Positions 15,417 to 25,745 of a stretch of 31,132 nt of DNA are shown in pieces. Source of the stretch: Roseateles_E sp005503085 (GTDB taxonomy: Bacteria; Pseudomonadota; Gammaproteobacteria; Burkholderiales; Burkholderiaceae_C); contig NZ_JAQOWX010000067.1 of assembly GCF_028462495.1 (NCBI RefSeq), forward strand, positions 1 through 31,132. Direction: 5' to 3'. The notes under the pieces are model-generated. The model was given only the letters and a program-made list of their open reading frames with translations, had not been told where the DNA came from and did no database searches. Position numbers and translations under genes: made by a program. How positions within the stretch are numbered: the stretch's first letter is position 1; each line of letters opens with the position of its first letter.

Positions 15417-15447
15417 TCTGGTTTCCTGTGCGTCGACCAAGGCGTTT

Positions 15448-15564
15448 GGTCCAGGCGCGGTGGGTGCAAGACGGGCTTGCGGGTTAGGTTGTAGACATCG
15501 CCGCCCTCGATGAACTGGCGTTCGGAGGGAAGGGCGGCGGGCCCTGGCTTCTCAGGCCTGGACC
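15448..15564 (-). promoter_or_regulatory. Structured leader of rpsA with nested inverted repeats
   Basis: Two perfect nine-base inverted repeats are nested in the 157-base gap before rpsA: the outer arms are 15448-15456 and 15556-15564 (GGTCCAGGC/GCCTGGACC), the inner arms 15499-15507 and 15531-15539 (CGCCGCCCT/AGGGCGGCG). On the minus strand this would fold the mRNA leader into a long stem ending about 30 bases before the start codon. In E. coli, S1 represses its own synthesis by binding its leader; a similar role here is inference. No T run follows either stem. Confidence 0.45.
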
Positions 15565-15573
15565 GTCTCCCAC

Positions 15574-17598
15574 TCAACGCTGGGTTTGAAACGGCCGGCG
15601 CTCTTCCCACCAAGCCAGCACCTGATCCCTTGATTGCTCAATGGTCTGGGCCGAGTTGTCGAGGCTTTGCGCGTCTGCGGCGGGCTTCAAAGGCGAGGCG
15701 CTGCGATTGCTGTCGCGAGCGTCCCGTGCTTCCAAATCCGCACGCAAGCCCGCGATATTAGCCGAAATACCCTTGGAAATCAATTGCTTATGGCGGCGCT
15801 CGGCGCGCGTCTGGGCGCTCGCGGTGAGGAATACCTTCAGCGCGGCGTCCGGAAACACGGCCGAACCCATATCGCGGCCGTCGGCCACCAGACCGGGCAG
15901 CTGGCGGAAATCGAGCTGCAACTGGTTCAGCGCGGCGCGCACCTCTGCATGGACCGCTACCTGGGAGGCCATCAGACCGACGGCTTCGGCGCGCAATAGC
16001 TCGCTAATATCCTCATCGCCCAGATAGGCCCGGCCCTTGCGGAAGCGCAGATCCAGCCCCGCCGTGATGCGGGCGACCGCCGCGCCATCATCCAGATCGA
16101 TGCCGGCGCGCGAGGCGGCCAGGCCGGCGGCGCGGTACAGCGCGCCCGAATCCAGCACGATATAGCCCAGGGCATGGGCGACCTCATCGGCCAGCGTGCC
16201 CTTGCCGGACGCGGTCGGGCCGTCGATGGTCAGCACCGGGATGTCGTCGGTGCGCGTCTGCACCAGTTCGAACAGCGTCTCGAAGTAGTCGGGAAAGGTC
16301 TTGGCCACGCAATGCGGTTCGAGAATCCGCACCGGTAGGGCCGGTTCATCGCGCGTCGTGATCAGGCCGTTGAAAGCAGCCAGCGAGAAGCACATCGCGA
16401 CCCGGTGGTCGTCATAGGTGTGGATGGCGGCCGGCTGCCAGACCTTGGGCGGCTGCACACGCAGCCAGTCCGGACCCTCGTCGACCTCGGCGCCGAGCTT
16501 GCGCAACTCGATGGCCATCGCGGCCAGGCGGTCGGTCTCCTTGACGCGCCAGGAGGCGATATTGCGCAGGGTGCTGGGGCCGTCGGCGTACAGCGCCATC
16601 ACGGCCAGCGTCATCGCCGCGTCGGGGATGTGGTTGCAGTCCAGGTCCAGCGCCTTCAAAGGCCAGGCGCCACGCCGGACTTCGAGCCAGTTGGGCCCGG
16701 ACTCGACCAGGGCGCCCATGGCCCGGGCGGCCTCGACAAAGCGCACATCGCCCTGCAGCGAGGCCGAGCCGACACCCTCGATGCGGACCGGCGCTTCAAG
16801 GGCCGCGATCGCACCCAGAGCGACAAAATAGGAGGCCGACGAGGCATCGCCCTCGACATGGACCTCACCCGGCGAGCGGTAGCGGCTGCCGGCCGGTATC
16901 TTGAAACGCTGCCAGCCTTCGCGCCGGACCTCGATGCCGAAGCGCTTCAGCAGTTCGAGCGTGATGTGGATATAGGGCTTGGAGATCAGTTCGCCAATGA
17001 CGTCGATCTGCACCTCCTGCTCGGCCACCAGGGGCAGGGCCAGCAGCAGCGCGGTCAGGAACTGGCTGGAGACGTCGCCGCGCACGCGCACCGGCTCGCT
17101 CAGGCGCAAGGTCGATGGGCCGCGCAAGCGCAGCGGCGGATAGCCCGGCTGGCCCAGGCAGTCGATCTCGCAGCCCAGGCCGCGCAGTGCATCGACCAGA
17201 TCGCCGATAGGCCGCTCATGCATGCGCGGCACGCCGCTGAGCTCGAACTCGCCGCCCTGGGTGGCGGCCAGCAGGGCCAGCGCGGCGGTCAGCGGCCGCA
17301 TCGCGGTGCCGGCATTGCCGAGGAAGAGCTTGGCCTGCTGGGTGCCCAGGCGGGCGCCGATGCCGGTGACCTTGAGCGGGCCTCCGGCTGTCTGTTCCAG
17401 GGTGCAGCCCAGTTCCTTCAGCGCGGCCAGCATCACGGCGGTGTCGTCGGAGTCCAGCAGATCGTGGACGAGTGTCGTGCCCTCGGACAGGCCGGCCAGC
17501 AGCAGCACCCGGTTGGAGATGCTTTTGGAGCCCGGCAGGCGCACGGTGCCGGCGGCGCTGCGCAGCGGCGGCAGGTCGAGGAAGGGAATCTTGAACAT
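15574..17598 (-). CDS. aroA-cmk: Fused EPSP synthase / cytidylate kinase (AroA-Cmk)
   Basis: A 674-residue bifunctional protein. The first part (about 1-440) is 3-phosphoshikimate 1-carboxyvinyltransferase of the shikimate pathway: LPGSKSISNRVLLLAGLSEG, LFLGNAGTAMRPLTAAL, MHERPIGDLVDALRGLG and WRVKETDRLAAMAIELRKLG are its active-site segments. From residue 454 the cytidylate kinase starts with TIDGPTASGKGTLADEVA (P-loop), then GALYRAAG and VADGRDMGSAVFP; it phosphorylates CMP and dCMP. Elsewhere the two are separate neighbours, and similar fusions are known in some proteobacteria. Both sets of catalytic motifs look complete. The start at 17598 follows tyrA by 13 bases and gives a normal AroA N-terminus; the ribosome site is weak. 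Confidence 0.95.
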   Translation of the reverse strand: MFKIPFLDLPPLRSAAGTVRLPGSKSISNRVLLLAGLSEGTTLVHDLLDSDDTAVMLAALKELGCTLEQTAGGPLKVTGIGARLGTQQAKLFLGNAGTAMRPLTAALALLAATQGGEFELSGVPRMHERPIGDLVDALRGLGCEIDCLGQPGYPPLRLRGPSTLRLSEPVRVRGDVSSQFLTALLLALPLVAEQEVQIDVIGELISKPYIHITLELLKRFGIEVRREGWQRFKIPAGSRYRSPGEVHVEGDASSASYFVALGAIAALEAPVRIEGVGSASLQGDVRFVEAARAMGALVESGPNWLEVRRGAWPLKALDLDCNHIPDAAMTLAVMALYADGPSTLRNIASWRVKETDRLAAMAIELRKLGAEVDEGPDWLRVQPPKVWQPAAIHTYDDHRVAMCFSLAAFNGLITTRDEPALPVRILEPHCVAKTFPDYFETLFELVQTRTDDIPVLTIDGPTASGKGTLADEVAHALGYIVLDSGALYRAAGLAASRAGIDLDDGAAVARITAGLDLRFRKGRAYLGDEDISELLRAEAVGLMASQVAVHAEVRAALNQLQLDFRQLPGLVADGRDMGSAVFPDAALKVFLTASAQTRAERRHKQLISKGISANIAGLRADLEARDARDSNRSASPLKPAADAQSLDNSAQTIEQSRDQVLAWWEERRPFQTQR

Positions 17599-17611
17599 GG
17601 AAAAAGGCGAA

Positions 17612-18502
17612 TCAGTTGTCTTTGCGCGTGGTGGCGCGTGGCGCATTCATATGCCAATTGGCGCGGGCCTCGGCGATCAGGCGGATGCGGGCCTCCAGCG
17701 CGGCGGCATCGCCGCTGTGGATCATCGCCTCCAGTGCGTCGAGCGCCTGCCGGAACAGGCGCGACTGCACCAGCAACTCGCCCTTGTTGGCCATCAGGAT
17801 GTCGCGCCAGACCGCCGGCTCGCTGGCGGCGATGCGGGTGAAGTCGCGAAAGCCCGGGCCGGCCAGGCTCAGATAGTCGCGCCCAGCGGGCTGGCTGGCC
17901 ACCGCCTGGAAGAAGGCGAAGGCCAAAAGGTGGGGCAGGTGGCTGACGGCGGCAAAAGCAGCGTCATGGTTTTCCGGCGTCATCTTCAACACCTGGGAGC
18001 CCAGGGCCGACCAGATGTCGGTGGCCTTCTGCACCAGGCCGGCATCGGTCTCGGGCAGCGGGGTCAGGATGACCTGCCGGCCCTGATAGAGCGCAGCGTC
18101 GGCGTTCTGGACGCCGCCCGATTCCTTGCCGGCGATCGGGTGGGCCGGAACAAAGGCCGGCAGCTTGTCGCCGAGCGCGCGGCGTGCTGCCTCGGCCACA
18201 TCGCATTTGGTCGAGCCGACATCCATGAACAGCACCTTGCGCTCGACCAGATGGCGCACCGCGCGCAGGCTGGCTTCGGTGGCGGCCACCGGCACGGCCA
18301 GCAGCACGATGTCCGAGCCGGCCACCGCCTGCAGCGCCGATTCGGCCACCATATCGATGACACCCAGGCGCTTGGCTGTTTCGGTGGTCGACGGCGACTT
18401 GCTGTAGCCGACGATGCGCTTGACCAGGCCGGCCTTCTTCATCGCCAGCGCGAACGAGCCGCCCATCAGGCCGCAGCCGATCACGCCCAGTTGTTTGTAC
18501 AT
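17612..18502 (-). CDS. tyrA: Prephenate dehydrogenase TyrA
   Basis: A 296-residue enzyme that oxidatively decarboxylates prephenate to 4-hydroxyphenylpyruvate for tyrosine synthesis. The Rossmann motif GVIGCGLMGGSFALAM binds the cofactor at the N-terminus; DVGSTKCDV, PAHPIAGKESGG (with the catalytic His region) and SHLPHLLAFAF are the other family motifs. There is no fused chorismate mutase or ACT domain. The ATG at 18502 lies one base after the pheA stop and puts the protein start directly at the Rossmann fold. With pheA upstream and aroA downstream it forms an aromatic amino acid block that branches at prephenate. Confidence 0.94.
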   Translation of the reverse strand: MYKQLGVIGCGLMGGSFALAMKKAGLVKRIVGYSKSPSTTETAKRLGVIDMVAESALQAVAGSDIVLLAVPVAATEASLRAVRHLVERKVLFMDVGSTKCDVAEAARRALGDKLPAFVPAHPIAGKESGGVQNADAALYQGRQVILTPLPETDAGLVQKATDIWSALGSQVLKMTPENHDAAFAAVSHLPHLLAFAFFQAVASQPAGRDYLSLAGPGFRDFTRIAASEPAVWRDILMANKGELLVQSRLFRQALDALEAMIHSGDAAALEARIRLIAEARANWHMNAPRATTRKDN

Positions 18503-18503
18503 C

Positions 18504-19625
18504 TCAGTGTGAATCCAGCGGGTAGGTGCCCAGCAGTTTGAAGAAGGCGCAGGCCTCGCGCAACTCGCGCAGCGCCTGGGCCACATGAGGCTGGTCGGGG
18601 TGGCCTTGCAGGTCGATGTAGAAGTAGTACTCCCACTGGCCCGAGCGCGCCGGGCGCGACTCGAAGCGCGTCATCGAGACGCCGCGTTCCTTCAGCGGCA
18701 CCAGCATGTCATGCACCGCGCCGGGCTTGTTGGTCACCGAAACCACCAGGCTGATGCAGTCATTGCCTGAGGCCTTCGGGGCCGGGTGCCGGTCCGGGTG
18801 GGTGACGATGGCAAAGCGGGTGCGGTTGTGGGCATCGTCCTGGATGGCGGGGGCCACCAGGTGCAGGCCGTACTCGCTGCCGGCGCGCTCGCTGGCGATT
18901 CCGGCCAGGCGCTTATCCAGCGAGGCCAGGCGCGCGCCCTCGGCATTGCTGGACACCGGGCGGCGCTCGGCGTGGGGCAGATGAGTGGACAGCCAGCCGT
19001 GGCACTGGGCCAAGGCCTGGGGGTGGGCGCACACGGCCTGGATATCGTCCAGAGAGTTTTCGCGCCGCAGCAGGTTGTGGCGCACGAACAAGCTGGTCTC
19101 GCCGATGATGAACAGCGGCGTACTCAGGAAGAGGTCCAGCGAGCGTGCGACCACACCCTCGGTCGAGTTCTCGACCGGTACGACGCCGAAGTCAGCGGCG
19201 CCGGCGGTGGTGGTGCGGAATACCTCGTCGATGCTGGTGCAGGGCACTTGCACGATGGAGCTGCCGAAGAAGCCAAGCGCGGCCTGCTCGCTGAAGGTGC
19301 CGGCCGGGCCCAGATAGGCCACGCGGGTCGGTGTTTCGAGCGCGCGGCAGGCCGACATGATCTCGCGCCAGATCGGCGCCACACTGTCGCTCTTCAACGG
19401 TCCGGCGTTGCGAGCCTTCACGCCGTTGATGACCTGGGCTTCGCGCTCGGGGCGGAAGACCACCGAGCCTTCCTTTTTCTTCAGCTCGCCGACCTCGGAG
19501 GCCAGCGTGGCGCGGCGATTCAGCAGCTCCAGCAGTTGCTGGTCGACCGCGTCGATCTGATCGCGCAGTTTCAGCAGCTCGGGATCGGCACCGGGATTGC
19601 TGCCGGGTTTAGGGCTATCAGCCAT
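18504..19625 (-). CDS. pheA: Chorismate mutase / prephenate dehydratase PheA
   Basis: A 373-residue bifunctional P-protein. An AroQ chorismate mutase (about 15-100; LRDQIDAVDQQLLELLNRRA) is followed by the prephenate dehydratase domain (about 105-280; VAYLGPAGTFSEQAAL, PVENSTEGVVARSLD, and the Thr-Arg-Phe motif in NRTRFAIV) and an ACT domain (about 290-365; NKPGAVHDMLVPLKERGVSM and FESRPAR), where phenylalanine is expected to inhibit the enzyme. The ATG at 19625 overlaps the serC end by eight bases; the apparent TTG start 12 bases earlier is not used. Both reactions lead from chorismate to phenylpyruvate. Confidence 0.95.
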   Translation of the reverse strand: MADSPKPGSNPGADPELLKLRDQIDAVDQQLLELLNRRATLASEVGELKKKEGSVVFRPEREAQVINGVKARNAGPLKSDSVAPIWREIMSACRALETPTRVAYLGPAGTFSEQAALGFFGSSIVQVPCTSIDEVFRTTTAGAADFGVVPVENSTEGVVARSLDLFLSTPLFIIGETSLFVRHNLLRRENSLDDIQAVCAHPQALAQCHGWLSTHLPHAERRPVSSNAEGARLASLDKRLAGIASERAGSEYGLHLVAPAIQDDAHNRTRFAIVTHPDRHPAPKASGNDCISLVVSVTNKPGAVHDMLVPLKERGVSMTRFESRPARSGQWEYYFYIDLQGHPDQPHVAQALRELREACAFFKLLGTYPLDSH

Positions 19626-20733
19626 GGCTTGTCTCAAAGTCCTTCAGATACGTGACCAGCGCCTGCACACCTTCCAGCGGCATGGCGTTGTAGATGGATG
19701 CACGCATGCCGCCCACCGACTTGTGGCCTTTGAGTTGCAGCAGCCCGCGCTCCCTGGCACCGGCCAGGAAGGCGTCGTTCAAGCGCTCGGTGTTGTATTC
19801 ACCGCGCAGATAGAACGGAATATTCATGCGCGAGCGGCAGTCGGCCGCGACGCGGTTTTCAAACAGGCCCGAGCCGTCCAGCGCGCCGTAGAACAGGGCG
19901 GCCTTGTCGATATTGCGCTGCTCGATCGCGGCCAGGCCGGTCTTGCCGGCATAGCTGAATTTCTTCAGCCACTGGAACACCAGTCCCGCGACATAGATTG
20001 CGAAGGTCGGCGGCGTGTTGAACATCGACTGCGCATCGGCCACGATCTTGTAATCGAATGCCGACGGGCAGGCCGGCAGCGCATGGCCCAGCAGGTCCTC
20101 GCGCACATAGACCAGGGTCACGCCGGCCGGGCCGATATTTTTCTGTGCGCCGCCAAAGGCCAGGCCCAGCTTGGACCAGTCGATGGCGCGCGAGAGCTGG
20201 TGCGAGGACACATCGGCCACCAGCGGAGCCTCACTGCCCATGGCCTTGAGGTCCGGCAGGGTGTGGAACTCGGTGCCGTCTATGGTCTCGTTACTGCAGA
20301 TATGGACATAGGCCGCGTCTTTACGCAGCCGCCAGTCGCCCGGCAACGCGGTGTAGCTGGACATCGCACCGTCGGCCGCGATCTGTACATCGGCGTAGCG
20401 GCGGGCCTCCTCGGCGCTCTTCTTCGACCAGGATCCGCTGACCACCACGTCCACCTTGCCGCCGCGTGAGAGGTTCAGCGGCACGATCGCGTTCTCGGCC
20501 AGACCACCGCCCTGCATGACCAGAATGCGGAAGTTGGCCGGCACCTGCAGCAACTCGCGAAGATCGCGCTCGGCCGCCTCGGCGATCGATATGAACTCGC
20601 GGCCGCGATGGCTCATCTCCATCACGCTCATGCCCGAACCCTGCCAGTCCAGCATCTCCGCAGCCACTTGGCGCAACACCTCTTCGGGCAGGGCGGCGGG
20701 GCCGGCGGAGAAATTGAACGGGCGCTGGGTCAT
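19618..20733 (-). CDS. serC: Phosphoserine aminotransferase SerC
   Basis: A 371-residue PLP enzyme that makes 3-phosphoserine from 3-phosphohydroxypyruvate and glutamate, and also acts in PLP synthesis on 3-hydroxy-4-phosphohydroxythreonine. It opens with RPFNFSAGPAALPEEVL, the standard SerC start; Lys198 in GGAQKNIGPAG is the PLP Schiff-base residue; SHRGREF and SNETIDGTEF are substrate and cofactor contacts. Length equals the family norm. It is preceded by the DUF2059 gene with a 43-base gap and overlaps pheA. The order gyrA-serC-pheA-tyrA-aroA-cmk-rpsA is a conserved block in proteobacteria. Confidence 0.96.
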   Translation of the reverse strand: MTQRPFNFSAGPAALPEEVLRQVAAEMLDWQGSGMSVMEMSHRGREFISIAEAAERDLRELLQVPANFRILVMQGGGLAENAIVPLNLSRGGKVDVVVSGSWSKKSAEEARRYADVQIAADGAMSSYTALPGDWRLRKDAAYVHICSNETIDGTEFHTLPDLKAMGSEAPLVADVSSHQLSRAIDWSKLGLAFGGAQKNIGPAGVTLVYVREDLLGHALPACPSAFDYKIVADAQSMFNTPPTFAIYVAGLVFQWLKKFSYAGKTGLAAIEQRNIDKAALFYGALDGSGLFENRVAADCRSRMNIPFYLRGEYNTERLNDAFLAGARERGLLQLKGHKSVGGMRASIYNAMPLEGVQALVTYLKDFETSHG

Positions 20734-20776
20734 GGGTCGTGGGTCGTGGCGGCTGAGCTCGTGGGTCTGGCGTTGC

Positions 20777-21391
20777 TTACTTCTTCGCGGGGCTGGCGGC
20801 CGGCGCCGGCGGAGGCGTGATGCCCAGTTGCTTGACCATGTTCTGTTCCAGCGTCTTGAGACGGGCCTCGACCGTGCTGCGGGTCTCGGCGACCAGCTTC
20901 TCCGTCAGGGCCTTCTGCATCTCGGCACCCATCTGGTTGTATTTCTTGTTGACCGGCGATTCGAACCAGGCCACCAACTGCTTGAGTTCGTCTTCGGTGA
21001 AGCGCTCCTCCAGCATGGCACCGATGGTCGACGGCGCCAGCTTGATGGCGCGGTCGCGCATCAGCGGGCCGGTCTCGTCCACAAACTTCTTGATATCAGC
21101 ATCGATGGCCTTGATGGCGGCTTCGCGCTTTTCCGGCGGCACTTGCTGCAAGGCCTGGCCTACACCTTGCGACAGCTGCGCGATGGGCCGCTGCAGCAGG
21201 CTGCGTCCCAGGGTCTCGAAGCCGGGCTGTTGCAGTTGCAGCAGCTTGGCCACCAGTTCCTTCTTGGCGGGACTGCTGCTGGCGGCGGCCGGTGCGGGCT
21301 GGGCTGCCGGCGAAGCTTGGGCATGCACGTTCTGGGCGGAGGCGGCCAGCAGTGCGGCGGCGGCGAGAGTTTTCAGGGGCTGAGAGTTCAA
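20777..21391 (-). CDS. Secreted DUF2059-type protein of unknown function
   Basis: A 204-residue protein with a signal peptide (NSQPLKTLAAAALLAASAQNVHA, described here in parts: polar start, hydrophobic core about 8-17, cleavage expected after VHA), an Ala/Pro/Ser linker, then a helical domain of about 130 residues with ELVAKLLQLQQPGFE, LEERFTEDELKQLVAWFESP and KYNQMGAEM. The segment ending in Trp-Phe-Glu-Ser-Pro is the mark of the DUF2059 family. Function is not known. The proposed start is the TTG at 21391, because AAGGA (inside the last gyrA codons) is eight bases upstream; an ATG at 21412 would lack this and lie within gyrA. The C-terminus is Pro/Ala/Lys-rich. It sits between gyrA and serC, probably in their transcript. 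Confidence 0.8.
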   Translation of the reverse strand: MNSQPLKTLAAAALLAASAQNVHAQASPAAQPAPAAASSSPAKKELVAKLLQLQQPGFETLGRSLLQRPIAQLSQGVGQALQQVPPEKREAAIKAIDADIKKFVDETGPLMRDRAIKLAPSTIGAMLEERFTEDELKQLVAWFESPVNKKYNQMGAEMQKALTEKLVAETRSTVEARLKTLEQNMVKQLGITPPPAPAASPAKK

Positions 21392-21395
21392 AACA

Positions 21396-24044
<2,649 letters not shown>

Positions 24045-24309
24045 GCGCGGGCGCGGCTCACACCCCGTGGTGCGGCCAACGTCAATAGAGACAGGAGCGC
24101 GAATTCTAATTGCGCGGCGCTGTAGTGGCTGCGCAACATTGGCGTGATGTGGTGCGGCGGGCGCCCCCACAATGCAAACCGTCGGGGTGCCCTATGGCAC
24201 AATCGACGAGTCCCTAGGAGAAACCCGAATGCTGGGAATCTTCCTGAGGTTTAGTTCCAGCTTTGGAAAATTTCGCAGGGCAACTGCGGCCTTCCTTGAG
24301 AGGAGAATC

Positions 24310-24957
24310 ATGAAGAAATTGAATCGCGTGGCGTCGCTCTTCGCAGTCGCTGTTGTTGCTTCGTCTGGCGCTTTTGCTCAGACCGTCGACAACTGGCGTG
24401 CAACAGACGGTACCGTCTGGAAGAACGGCACCAACGAATATTGCTGGCGCAACAGCAATTGGACCCCGGCGACTGCCGCCAAGGATTGCGACGGCGCCCT
24501 GAAGCCGGCACCGAAGGTTGAGCCGCCCAAGCCGGTCGCTCCGCCGCCGGCTCCTGCTGTGAAGCCGCCCGCACCGGTCGTGCCGCCCGCTCCCGTGAGC
24601 GAGAAGGTGACCTTCGCTGCTGACGCCTTCTTCGACTTCGACAAGTCGGTGCTGAAGTCCGAAGCCAAGGCCAAGCTGGATGACCTGGTCTCCAAGACCG
24701 GTGGCATCAATCTGGAAGTCATCATTGCCGTGGGTCACACCGACTCGGTCGGCTCCGATGCCTACAACCAGAAGCTGTCGGTGTCGCGTTCCGAAGCCGT
24801 GAAGGCCTATCTGGTCTCCAAGGGCGTCGAGAAGAACCGCGTCTACACCGAAGGCAAGGGCGAGAAGCAGCCTGTTGCTGACAACAAGACTGCCGAAGGC
24901 CGCGCCAAGAACCGCCGCGTGGAAATCGAAGTCGTCGGTACCCGCAACAAGAAGTGA
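24310..24957 (+). CDS. OmpA-family outer membrane protein
   Basis: A 215-residue protein. A signal peptide (MKKLNRVASLFAVAVVASSG, cleaved after AFA) leads to a short segment with two Cys and repeated Trp (DNWRATDGTVWKNG, EYCWRNSNW), a Pro/Ala/Val/Lys linker (about 77-100), and an OmpA peptidoglycan-binding domain (about 103-210) with FFDFDKSVL, VGHTDSVGSDAYNQKLSVSR and AKNRRVEIEV. The Asp and Arg of the domain contact the diaminopimelate of peptidoglycan. There is no eight-stranded barrel, so it is a periplasmic or anchored tether, not a porin. The start at 24310 has GAGAGGAGA in front; an in-frame ATG at 24229 also has AGGAG but would bury the signal peptide. Codon use suggests high expression. 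A terminator follows. Confidence 0.92.
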   Translation: MKKLNRVASLFAVAVVASSGAFAQTVDNWRATDGTVWKNGTNEYCWRNSNWTPATAAKDCDGALKPAPKVEPPKPVAPPPAPAVKPPAPVVPPAPVSEKVTFAADAFFDFDKSVLKSEAKAKLDDLVSKTGGINLEVIIAVGHTDSVGSDAYNQKLSVSRSEAVKAYLVSKGVEKNRVYTEGKGEKQPVADNKTAEGRAKNRRVEIEVVGTRNKK

Positions 24958-24985
24958 TCTCGGCGGCTTCGGCCGCTTGACGACC

Positions 24986-25020
24986 AACCCCGCAGGAGCT
25001 CGGCTCGGCGGGGTTTTTTA
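24986..25020 (+). terminator. Rho-independent terminator of the OmpA-family gene
   Basis: An eight-base stem AACCCCGC/GCGGGGTT with a 14-base loop runs straight into six T. Just upstream, 24963-24976 is a small GCGGC-TTCG-GCCGC tetraloop hairpin. The terminator ends 20 bases before the ubiG start, so ubiG needs its own promoter or read-through. Confidence 0.85.
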
Positions 25021-25040
25021 TTGCCCTATCATTGCCGCCC

Positions 25041-25745
25041 ATGATCAATGCCGACCCTCAAGAGCTCGCCAAGTTCGGCGAACTGGCCCATCGCTGGTGG
25101 GATCCCGACAGCGAATTCAAGCCCTTGCACCAGATCAACCCGCTGCGCCTGGGGTGGATCGACGGCCTGTGCCCGCTGGCCGGGCTCGATGTGCTGGATG
25201 TCGGTTGTGGCGGCGGGATCCTGACCGATTCGATGGCACGCAAGGGCGCGCGCGTGCTTGGCATCGATCTCTCGACCAAACCGCTGAAAGTGGCCCAGCT
25301 GCATGCGATGGAGGCGGGCACCGAGAACGTCGATTACCGTGAGATCGCGGTCGAGGCGCTGGCGGCCGAGCGGCCGGCTTCGTTCGACGCCGTGACCTGC
25401 ATGGAAATGCTGGAGCACGTGCCCGATCCGGCCTCGGTGGTGCGGGCCTGTGCCGACCTGGCCAAACCCGGGGGCTGGCTGTTCTTCTCGACCCTGAACC
25501 GCAACTTCAAATCCTTCATGCTGGCCATCGTCGGCGCCGAGTATGTGCTGAAGATGTTGCCTGCCGGCACTCATGAGTACGCGCGTTTCCTGAAGCCTTC
25601 GGAGCTGGCGCAATTCGGTCGTGATGCCGGTCTCGAGCTGCACAGCAGCAAGGGCCTGAGCTACAACCCGCTGACCCAGCGCTACAGCCTTGGCACCGAT
25701 ACCGATGTCAATTACCTGATGGCCTGTCGCAAACCCTTGATATGA
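25041..25745 (+). CDS. ubiG: Ubiquinone O-methyltransferase UbiG
   Basis: A 234-residue SAM-dependent methyltransferase that carries out both O-methylations in ubiquinone synthesis. ELAKFGELAHRWWDPDSEFK at the N-terminus and LHQINPLRL are specific to UbiG; the SAM site is LDVLDVGCGGGILTDSMA (about 49-66) with the acidic GIDLS following; MEMLEHVPDP and FFSTLNRN are the later motifs. The ATG at 25041 gives the standard UbiG start MINADPQEL; a TTG nine bases earlier is less likely. No strong ribosome site is seen. The stop overlaps the phosphatase gene by four bases, a pairing common in proteobacteria. Confidence 0.95.
   Translation: MINADPQELAKFGELAHRWWDPDSEFKPLHQINPLRLGWIDGLCPLAGLDVLDVGCGGGILTDSMARKGARVLGIDLSTKPLKVAQLHAMEAGTENVDYREIAVEALAAERPASFDAVTCMEMLEHVPDPASVVRACADLAKPGGWLFFSTLNRNFKSFMLAIVGAEYVLKMLPAGTHEYARFLKPSELAQFGRDAGLELHSSKGLSYNPLTQRYSLGTDTDVNYLMACRKPLI

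Noticed and set aside
13716..15494. Plus-strand open frame opposite rpsA
   Set aside because: Shadow of the repeated S1 domains; its apparent repeats merely mirror those of rpsA.
15499..15539. Terminator of aroA-cmk
   Set aside because: The inner nine-base stem has a 23-base loop and no T run after it; it is better explained as part of the rpsA leader.
24229..24309. Upstream in-frame ATG for the OmpA-family gene
   Set aside because: It has AGGAG in front, but would place 27 residues before the signal peptide; the ATG at 24310 has a better ribosome site and a typical MKK start.
24045..24309. Promoters in the gyrA/OmpA divergent gap
   Set aside because: TAGAAT on the minus strand and CACAAT on the plus strand resemble -10 boxes, but neither has a fitting -35 at a normal distance.
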